The notes beneath the pieces are model-generated. The model worked only from the letters and a program-made list of their open reading frames with translations. It had not been told where the DNA came from and did no database searches. Made by a program: the position numbers and the translations under genes. This document shows, one piece after another, positions 54,749-64,000 of a DNA stretch of 64,000 bases (positions are counted from its first letter, which is position 1; each line of letters opens with the position of its first letter). The stretch comes from Chionis minor (lineage: Eukaryota; Chordata; Aves; Charadriiformes; Chionididae), in NCBI GenBank assembly GCA_013398295.1, contig VZSF01008858.1:369565-433564 (forward strand). The letters are read 5' to 3'.

Positions 54749-57700
54749 CAGATCTGCAGATCTTAATAGGACTGATGAGAGTCAAGGCACAAGAGGTCAT
54801 CTCTGGAAGGCATCTGCCAAGCAAGTTAGTTCTCATTTCATGCACCAGACTGAGTAAAGCCTTTGCCCATGCTCCCTTCCGCTGAGTGGAAATTTCACAA
54901 TAGCCCCAGGCTCCCCCACAGCATGTTACCACAGAGTCCGATGGCTTATATATCCAGCAGAGCTCCCCAGACCAGAATGCAAGGGGGAGCTCAACCATCG
55001 GGCAGCAGGTGAATCAAAGAATGCTGGAAATGAAAGATCTGCTTGTGTTCCTGCAGCAAGGGGCTATTAGAGCTGGAAGAGAACTCAGCACAACTGGCAG
55101 AGGAGAAATCCAAAGCAAAAGAAGGTGGGCCCCTGGCAGGTTTGTGGGAAGGGAGGCAACTTGTCAATTAGCATTTTGAAAATACTGAAGAGGAGGCAAG
55201 CTTTCAGGCACAGGCACCAGACTGGCCCTTCCATCACGTGCAATCCTCCATCATTACATAGCCATGAGTAACTAGCTTTCGGAAAGCCCATTTTTATGCA
55301 CTCTTAACAGAAGAACTATCACTGGTGGTGCAGTTCAGGGCCAAGGTTAACTCAGCCCCTGCTGAACATGTTCAGATACAGACAGCATCTGCGTTGCCAT
55401 TTGGCTCCTTCCTTCCCCCCTCACAGGTCCCCTCTGCTAGCTGCTGAAGCTGGAACAGGTTCAGGACTGTGAGGAGGGTGGATATCAGAAACAGCTTAAT
55501 CTGCCTTGAGCACGGACTTTGGAGCTGCCCCTGCACAGCAGAGTGATCCTTCTGATAAGGATCCCCTGGTGCTACAGTCTACAGCTCTATGAAAGCTTGC
55601 CTCTGTCAGTTCCCACCTGCTACTAATGGGTTTTCTGAGTAGCAGCATCAAGATCTTGTTCTGTCATTTGCAAACCACCACTTCTCTAACAAAGTACAAT
55701 GCTGGGTCCAGCAGCAATGAGTGGAGAGAGGAACAGGGGCCAGTCCAGAGGTCTGAGCAGGGAGCTGGAGACCAGGACATTGTTCCTTTCACACAGAGCC
55801 AAAGCAAGGCAAGAATTAACACATCCACGGTTCCTGCCAGCTGAGGCCATACACCCCCAGGGGAAAGCTGTCACTCTCCTTTGATGTTAGCAGGAGCCTC
55901 TGCTCTCTGCATATCCTGAAAAAGAAAAGCTATTTTTACCTCACCAGAAAATACATAGACTGTGACTGAAGACAATACACGAGAGCTTTTTGCTCAGGCA
56001 CTACACCTATTCTGACAACAGAGCAGGGTTTACAGCGGCTGAGAGAGATGCAGCAGCACTGTAAATGGTTTTTATCTCCTACTTTCCTAATGCACTTCCT
56101 TCCTTGGACCATGACATGGCTCAGGCAGGTGCATGCAGTGAACACCAGGGAGTTGAGAGGGCTCTAGCAGGTTGTCAGTGCAAGGGGGAGAGCAGAGACA
56201 TGCTCTGAGCCTTCCTGATGCAAGCCATTGCAGACCAGCCTCCAGCCTGCCCTAGGCTCCAGGCAGTGCCTTCGCACTCCGGAGATGTGCTGGATTCCAG
56301 ACCATGCCACCAGGGACTGCCCCGGTGCCTTGTGGAGAAAATTCCTTCTCTTTTCTAGTGTTGCTTATAAACCCCTCCTAATTTCTGCCGTCTGTTCTGA
56401 CTCACTTTCTACCTCTGCTTCAGCAGGGCTAGTCCACACCTGCTTTGCCTGCCTGCATGAGCAAAAGCACTGAGAAGGGGGCTTTCTGCTAGGATCTGCG
56501 CGCACTGAGAAATCGCAGAACAGTCCCTGCGCCACAGCTGCAATGGATTTACCGCCAGCAGCGTTCAGCCAGGCTGGTCTGGCCAGCGCTCGGGGTGCAG
56601 CCTCCGGAAGCCATGCAGGGAAGAAAGCATTGACAGGAAAGCACCTGAAGCACAGGCCTGGCCATGTATCTCTGCCAGCCGATCCCTGGTGAGGACATGC
56701 GAGCAAAGCCGTCGCAGCGCAGCCACCTGCTCCTCAGCAGAGCTCGTGCTGCACTGTGCCTAGAGAGAAACGTCATCCTGCGCACCTGTCCCAGAGCTCC
56801 GGGGGGGTGAAATAAGAATGATAATAACACAGAAATCAACATTATACTACTACAATAGCGAAAACAAACAACACTTGGGAGCACCTCCCTTCTGCCAACA
56901 AAGCAGTGGTGAGAAGGACGAGGCCAGTGCAGCACCACGGGGACTTAGCCGTTCTGGATTCAATGCCAGGCTCTGCCACTGGCTCCCAGCATGACCTTAG
57001 GCACATTCCCAGCGAACTAAGAAGGGCAGAAAACCTCTCCTGTCGTTCTGTGGTCCATTTAGCAGCAATCTTTTGGGGACAAGGGTCGTTTTCTCTGGAC
57101 CAGACTCAAGTCCATGTTACTGGCCAGGACATACCTAAACTCCCGCGTGCAAACGAACGCCTTGAGAACTGACCTGATTCCTCTCCCCCTAGCGCTGCCC
57201 AGCGAGCCCCTTACCATGCCCAAGTACTCACCCTCAAGTAATGCAGGCATGGCATCGCTGCAGGAGAAAGCCAGCTCACCCTGGGCAGCCAGGGTCTGCA
57301 GCGCTGATCAGCCCACTCACACGGAACGCTGCAGCACAACCAAGTGTGAGCAGCCGGTCTGGAAGAGGTTTATCAGCAGCAGGACTGCACCCTATCGCCA
57401 CTCGCACTTGCCTGCCTGCACGCTGGCACAGTGGGGAGGCTCCTGCCTGGAGTCTGGAGATTACAGGTTGTCCCACGTCAGGGGCCTGGGGAGAGCTGCC
57501 AGGCTGGACACGAAGTGTTTGGGAGTGTCGCACCACATAAACATCTCTGCCAGCTGTAAACAGGGAGGAGCCCACGTGCACGAGCCCTGCTCCTCAAACA
57601 GTACAAGGGAAGAGGATACTTCGGAAATGCAAAGCAGAATGAAACAGCTCTGTGGCTAGAACCACACCGCCTCTTGGTCTGTGCTGCACAAAGCCGGCTG

Positions 57701-58845
57701 GGCCAGAGGCAGTTGGCAGAAGACCCCGGATTGTTCATTGGTCTCTGCAGACCTTGGCTGGGCACAGTCCCGAATGAAGGACACCGAGATGGAACTGAAG
57801 TGGCAAATGAGGTCTAGTGACAGCAGCTCCTACTGTGTAGGGCCCGTGGCCTACTGCAATACGATGAACGCGCCCCTTCCCCCCTTCTACCTGCACAGCA
57901 GACTCCTGCTCCAGCATCCCTTCAGGAGATCCTTGCTTGCAGCAAGAAGGCAAGGGGTCCACAATGGCTGCTGCATGCCCTCTCTGAAAGACACGCAAGG
58001 GAGTCACACCAATTGTCCAAAGGAACAGACCTCCTGGAGACCGCTCCCGACCCACCCTCTCCTCCAGCTCTGGCTCCGGGCGACATGCCGCAGAGCGACG
58101 CTCCTGGCTGGCAGGAGGCATCCTTCTGCTAGTGTTCTGCTGACCCCATCTTGGATCCAGACGCTAAACTGGGGCCATGTTGACAAAGCACTGGGGGACT
58201 GCAGGGAGCCACACGGCTTGGTTCCTATTTCTGGCTACCATTCACCTGGCCCTTTTTGCCAATTACAGGTTCAAGAAGGCCAAGGCACTTCCTCCCAGGC
58301 ACTGGGGCCAAACCAGTGCATGCAAGGCCATGGGGTGATCACACCTGGAAAAGCCTGGGTAGCGTACAGGTAAATATGGCTTGTGACACTTGCAGCTTCA
58401 GAGAGGAAAACACGACAAGATCTCCCAGCTGTATCTCCCTGGGGAATTCTTATAAAACAGCCCAGCACACCACTGGGAATGCTTATATCAGCTGAGAGGC
58501 AGGAAAAGTAGATCAAGAGAACCTGTTAGGATGGAAAAATGCTTTGCATTACACAAAAATAGAGATTTTTATACTGAGCAAAGGCCACATTGAAGCATTA
58601 GAGCAAAGCAAAGCCCTTACCTCAGTCTAAGGAAAACACCTTCCCCTTGTCCAGTGCAATTCAGCACTTCCCTGGAAGTTTGTGATCCCTCTGGTATTTG
58701 AGCCATAATAGACTCCACCTCCACTTCAGATAGAGCTCAAATGTTACTTGTCAAACGGGTGGGCATTGCCACTGCGGGCTGGCACACTACGTTTGCTCTA
58801 AAAAGCGTTGCTGTTCTGAACCTACAGAGCAACATCATCAATGCT

Positions 58846-58865
58846 TTTTTTTTTTTTCCCCCCCC
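58846..58865. repeat. Poly-T / poly-C junction
   Basis: A run of about a dozen T is followed directly by about eight C. It is low-complexity sequence with likely length polymorphism or sequencing error, and no coding or regulatory role is evident. Confidence 0.8.
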
Positions 58866-61800
58866 TGCATAACTGCATGTCATGAATGCAAATACGAGTC
58901 TTCTGCACCCTGAAGACAGGACCTTACCAGGCAGAACCTCCGGGCCTATTCAGAGTCCCTGCCTCAGCACAATGCAAGCTTTCTCCAGGTCCTGCAGCCA
59001 TCAGGATAACATACACATTTGACAAAGCCCTAGAAACAAGACCTGTGCCCTCCAGTCCATTTGGAGTTGCCTCCTACCACGCCTCAGGGAAAAGCAGTGT
59101 CAAAGTGCCTGTGAGACTGCTCCACCTGTTTGCCGAATGGATGCCCCCCACTTCAATGGCAAGAGCTCTCTCAGGCAGGCACTAACTGGGCCTGAGCTTT
59201 GATCTCTGCAGCCTCTGTCACCAGTGAGCACCAGTGGTGACTTTCACAAACCCAGTACAGGCAAACTCAGGGGTGGAATAATCTCCAGGGCAGCAAACCC
59301 TTTGGCTGCAAGGGATGAGCAGTCTCGGAGTGGCTCAATTCTCCAGATTTCTAGCTATCCAGTGATGCCACATCCTCCCCATGAAGGTGGGGAGGTGAGC
59401 CCTGCGCAGTGCAGGAGGGGACGTGGTGCTCACCTTTTGGCTCCAGCCCAGGATTCCCTCATACACATCATATGCCCACAGCCACAGCATGGCCGCGGGA
59501 GGAAAACCCTAGGACTGTGTGCAGGGCAGGAAATAGCTGTGGTTACTGTGGGGCCCTGTAATGGCAACCGCAGGGTGCTTTGGCACGTGCCTACAGGCCC
59601 TGTGGTAGGCAGTAAGAAGGAATTGCCCCAGGTCCCCACCACTGAGGCACAGCCTTTCTGCAGCCGTGAGAAACGAGACAAGTGCCTAAATTCAAATGCC
59701 CAGACAGGGATGTTTGCAGGTCAGAGCGAACCTCTCTGAGGGACAGAGAAACATTACCACCAGGCACAGTCCTGGCAAGCCTGGCCAAACCACAAAGCCT
59801 TTGCTCGCCCACTGAGACCTGGAGTTTTGTCTGCAAACAAAACTCCAGCAGCTTCTCCATACCTCAGAGGAGGTGCCTGGAGGCAGCACGAGCCCAGGTC
59901 ACAGAGGTAGCCCTGGCCGTTGGTGACATCCACGTGGGCTGGCAGGTACAGAACTGTAGCAAACCCACGGATCCGCAGCTGAGGCAGACGGGCATATCAC
60001 AGGGCACTAGGTGTCTGTCTTAAGAGAACTGTGTGGCACTCACAGGGTTAACTCTACTATCAGTCACGTTCTTATAGCTCTAGAAGCTGAAGTGAAGGTG
60101 GTATCTGGAGCATGAGTGAACAGGGCCCTGTGAGGTGGCAGGCACATGCCTGCTGCCTCCCTTCCCTGAAGAAGTGGGAGAATAGAAAACTTTGCCTTGA
60201 AGCACGTAATGCACTAATAACCGTTTCTTTCCTTGGCTGTTTGTGAAGCTGGTGCAGGCTCCATCTCTAAGGGAACTGGTCTCTTTTCTACATTATTTGC
60301 TGTCCCTCATTGATCATATTTTTCTGAACACCTCCCACTGATTCCTCTACTCGGTCTCATTCACTCATTATCACCTCACCTGAGGCATCTCTGAAATTCC
60401 CCCTATCTAACTGCAGACAGGTGAGTTGTGTGGATTAGTCCTGAAAACTAATACCCTTGCTTTACCAGCAGCTTCTCACCATTATCTTGCCTGTTACACC
60501 TAACATTATACCTAACATTAACATCTTTGACACAGCTTGCGGTTCTGGAGAAACCAACAGTATGGACACAATCCTGTCTGAGAAATCAGAGCCTGGGAGA
60601 GTTTGAAAAGTAACAAATACAGCTATAATAAATGAGTAGCTCTTAATCCCAAGAGCTCTTCCTATTTTTGTGAAAACACCTCAAAAGACTAAGGTCTCAG
60701 GCAGTTCCCTAGCACTTAACTGCTTCCAGACCCTGAGCTAAGATTGGCCGAGTTGCTTATTCCCTAAGATTTTATACTGTGTCCTCTCGCTAGTGACATC
60801 TGAGCATACAAATGTCCCCTTAAAGGCGTCTGAGACTGTACCGGTCTGTGTCATGTTGCACCCACAAAAGCTAACACAGAGCTAAACCGGAGTTCTGCGA
60901 AGAGAAATGATTTACAATGGACACAACAGGAATACTCTCTAAGAAAGAGTAAACCCATGTTGCAAAAAAGTGGCCAAGAGTTACAGTGAATAATAGTTGT
61001 CAACTCCTGCTTGAGCCACTGTGCACCCTCGTGGGCTTCAGGGGATTTTTGCAAGCCAGGGTTCCAGTATTGTCTTAAGTGCTGTTCCCTGGATGCTATA
61101 ATATCTATCATACCCACAGGAAAAATAATTTTTCCCTCTGCTGTCCTGAGATGGCTACTGGGATGGGACTCAGCAGCCCCGGTGCCTCAGTAGCACTGCA
61201 TTCCAGGTTTACACCTGAGATAAAAACATTTAATTCCAGCAGCAACTGCAGGCAGAGTGGGTTGGGTGGAGAGAAGCTCTGTTACACATTTAGAAGGAAG
61301 AGGAGGTCTCTAAAGAAAACTACTCCTTCAGCTACAAAAAGTTTTGTTTTTTCCAGATACGAAGTTCTGCCTCTGACCTTTGGAGAAACTCTTCAACCGC
61401 ACTATGATGTAGCTGTGAAGGAATGCAAGGCTCCTTCCTCTGTGTTGTTATCTTCCATGTAACTAGAGAAGTGATCTCCCAGTACCAGACACTTTGCTGG
61501 CTGCTGATAGTCTGTCCTCAGCTGTTCTTTTCCTTTCATTTAAGGAAACGGGGAGTATAATGCATGCAGCAGAGAATCTTAAACACATTACCTTAGAGAA
61601 GAGTAAATAACTTTCTTTGACAGTGGGCTTTGATATTTTGGGGAAACTGTGTGTGCTTTTGCTCAGGGAATGAAGTGCACCTCTCCCGCATTCAGCGGTT
61701 AGAGAAATGACGCCAGGACAGGTCCAGGGCTGAAGTCACTGCAGGAGAGCTGTTCCTTTCTGAGTACTCACTGTGCCTTCCTGGGTACCTTAGTCCAGCA

Positions 61801-64000
61801 TGTCCCCTTTCTGCTTACGGACGAAAACACTCCCTGTGCTCCTGTCACCTGGTGAGGCTTCAAGGACCAGCCAGGCTCCCTGGTTCTGGTGAACAAGCTG
61901 TTATCTTAGGAAACGTGAATGCAGTTTTAAAGCTGAGTCAGCAACAGAAGCTGAATAATTTAAATCCTTAGCAATTCTGCTACTGCTGCCCAGCCACGGA
62001 TAACGGAAGGTACTCAGATTCATGCAAGGACAGAGCTGGGATGAAAAACAGTGCCGCTGTCAGGCTGCTTCCTCCTGTTAAGAGAGAACAGCAGTGATGT
62101 AGGCATAAATAAGCAGATAACAATGCTCTGCAGTGCTGAACTAGAGACTCTGCTGCTCAGAGCAGGCAGTCCTCTGAGCACTGCAAGGCCAAGGCTTGCT
62201 TTCCTGTGGCAATTGTGGTTTCTGGCATGGCAATCCATAATTTCGCAGGAAGTCCATAGGAGCTGCTTGTGCCTCACCCCTCCGATGGGCTAATCCTCAG
62301 CTTCCAAATTGCTGGAATCATCAGCCATGCACAAGAGGGAAACATGTGAAAGGTCCCCACTGATGCCTGCTCTTCATTCTGTCAGAGGAGAAGCTATGCA
62401 ATGTTATTTTGTGGCAGGGGGAAAAAGATTTGCATCCTCTTTATTGCGGGAGGAGAGGGGAAGCCAATTTACAAGTACTTGTCTGCAAATCAGTCCAAAA
62501 AGCAGCACCCAGAAAGCTTGCAAGAAATCCAGTGAACTGGGTTTGTAAAACACAGCAGCTAATAGACATAAAAAATTTCTCCCCGTCATACCCCTGATCT
62601 AAGAAACCATTTCATAGTCATCCATCAGTTCAGAACCATCTGAGCTGTGAAGTTCCCAAAGAAAATCCAGAAATACAAATTGAATAGATGTTCTTCAGGT
62701 TGTGTTCCTTGAACTGTGCACTGTTGCCTCCAAAGACATGATTTTGGAGATGAAGCAGCCTGCTCTCTTACTCCAGGAGACAGCTGCCTTGTGCCAGCAT
62801 AACCACAGTTCAGTTCCTGGAGAGGAAGCAGTCTGAGCCCAAAATGGGGACATCTGGGCAGCCCTTTGCCCCTCCCTGGACGCATACTGAGCAGACAGCT
62901 TCATAGCATGTGCCTCTCTGGCATCTTATGACATGAGTCATAAGGTGTTCTTTTTACTCATCGTTTGGATGAGCCAGGCAATGCAACTGGAAATTTCATC
63001 ACTCCGATTTATCTTATTTATACTAATTCGGGCACAAAAACTCAGGAAGTCAGATTCACAGGGTGAAGATATGAGAGAGTCACAGAGGTCCCAAAGGAAA
63101 GGAATATTCATGGCACATTTTTTATGCTATGGCTTAGTTCTGTGCTATCCTGGCTGCAAAGTTTTCTGCACAGATAGAAAGTGTTCAGCAACCTCTGCAC
63201 CCAGCTTTCCTATCCACCAGCGGACCAGAAGATTTCTTGCCCACAAGATTAACATCCAGTGGTTTTACCCCTGTTGGAGGCCAGGCAGTTCTGAGAGCAA
63301 AAAGCATCACCTAACTCAGCCTAAATCTGAAAAATCCCAGCTCTGGGAACTTCGAGTTTGGCATTGCGCCCACAATATGGACCAAAGACAAATCACTTCT
63401 TAATTACTGCTTATGGTGCAGATTTCTGCTTTCACTCGGACAGGTAGCAATCTGAAAGACGTAGGAAGATCCTTACCAGGCTGCAGTTAGTCCACTCCAG
63501 CTATTGATCCTATTAGATCCCCTGGTCCTGCTGTAACTATAAGGCTACAGATTCACTGAGATGCCTACGCATTATGCCTATTTGGGAATGTCAAGATGGA
63601 GAGCTACCCAGCACTTGGCTGTCATGCATGCCTGGAGGCAGTGCAGACTGACCTCCTGTGAGAGCAGATGAATGCATAGTCCCCACCTGGAAGGCAACAC
63701 TCTGCTTCTCTTGGAAAGAAATCTTCTGCTCTGCCACTGAACATCAAGCGGGAGAGCAAGAACTCAGATCTAACCCTTCACTTTCAGTGTGCCTTTATTC
63801 TCAGCAGTCACCTGGTCTCTGGGGTCTGCAAGGTACCTAGATGCCATGGTCTGCACTGAGATCTTCCTGCTCGGTCATGTTAGTTCAGGCAGTTTGACAA
63901 GAATTTAGAAACCATTTTTGTAAACCTCTTCTCTTCAGATTTGTCAAAATATTTTCTTCTGGGCATGGATCAGCAAGAAAAGCCTTCAACTCCAGGCACT

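Larger units (their letters stand above)
50481..64000. other. Upstream flank of ANK1, no gene recognised
   Basis: This 13.5 kb could be intergenic, or a first intron if ANK1 has promoters further right. Open frames such as those at 57114-57659, 57681-58373 and 62933-63403 (+ strand) show no family resemblance, biased codon use or splice context. The GC content is lower than in the gene body. A small tandem duplication (54615-54748), a homopolymer junction (58846-58865) and a weak exon candidate (57232-57257) are noted separately. Confidence 0.55.

Noticed and set aside
62933..63403. 156-codon open frame on the + strand near the right edge
   Set aside because: No recognisable domain and a composition like translated noncoding DNA. 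I looked for a neighbouring gene such as KAT6A, the next gene in human, but saw no matching peptide.

Overview
This window is a gene-rich, GC-rich, compact piece of a bird genome. The evidence is the short introns, a truncated CR1 retroposon of avian type, and the gene order GPAT4 - NKX6-3 - ANK1, which matches human 8p11 and, as I recall, a chicken microchromosome. It is eukaryotic chromosomal DNA: there are no operons, insertion sequences or CRISPR arrays, and most long open frames are shadows or intron read-through. I built the gene models by reading exons, splice sites and frames by hand and matching them to vertebrate protein sequences known to me. No alignment was run.

Layout. (1) Positions 1-9.4 kb, + strand: complete coding part of GPAT4 (AGPAT6), 12 coding exons, 455 aa, with a CpG-rich promoter region at the left edge and an ATTAAA poly(A) signal at 9385. 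(2) 9.4-14.6 kb: intergenic. The left half shows nothing recognisable. From 12.2 to 14.4 kb five AT-rich islands with homeodomain-, CDX/HOX- and GATA-type sites stand out from GC-rich sequence and look like regulatory elements for the next gene. (3) 14.6-17.2 kb, - strand: NKX6-3, three exons, 260 aa, with a promoter carrying four inverted CCAAT boxes about 30 bp apart. A 57-base assembly gap lies just upstream. (4) 17.4-50.4 kb, - strand: ANK1 (erythrocyte ankyrin), about 1906 aa, with all ankyrin-repeat, ZU5/UPA, death-domain and C-terminal exons present. It includes the internal muscle transcription unit sAnk1 and two alternative C-terminal exons. (5) 50.4-64 kb: sequence upstream of the first ANK1 coding exon found here. 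No gene is recognised; it holds a small tandem duplication and a weak candidate exon.

The genes do not form one pathway. GPAT4 makes lysophosphatidic acid in the ER for triacylglycerol synthesis. NKX6-3 is a transcription factor of stomach and gut endocrine lineages. ANK1 ties spectrin to membrane proteins in red cells, and its short form anchors the sarcoplasmic reticulum to obscurin in muscle.

The most interesting observations are inside ANK1: an in-frame internal acceptor that would delete 160 codons, matching the human band 2.2 isoform; an intron of 645 nt that is open in frame; a hidden exon encoding the conserved sAnk1 tail; and a possible relic of mir-486 in the expected syntenic place.
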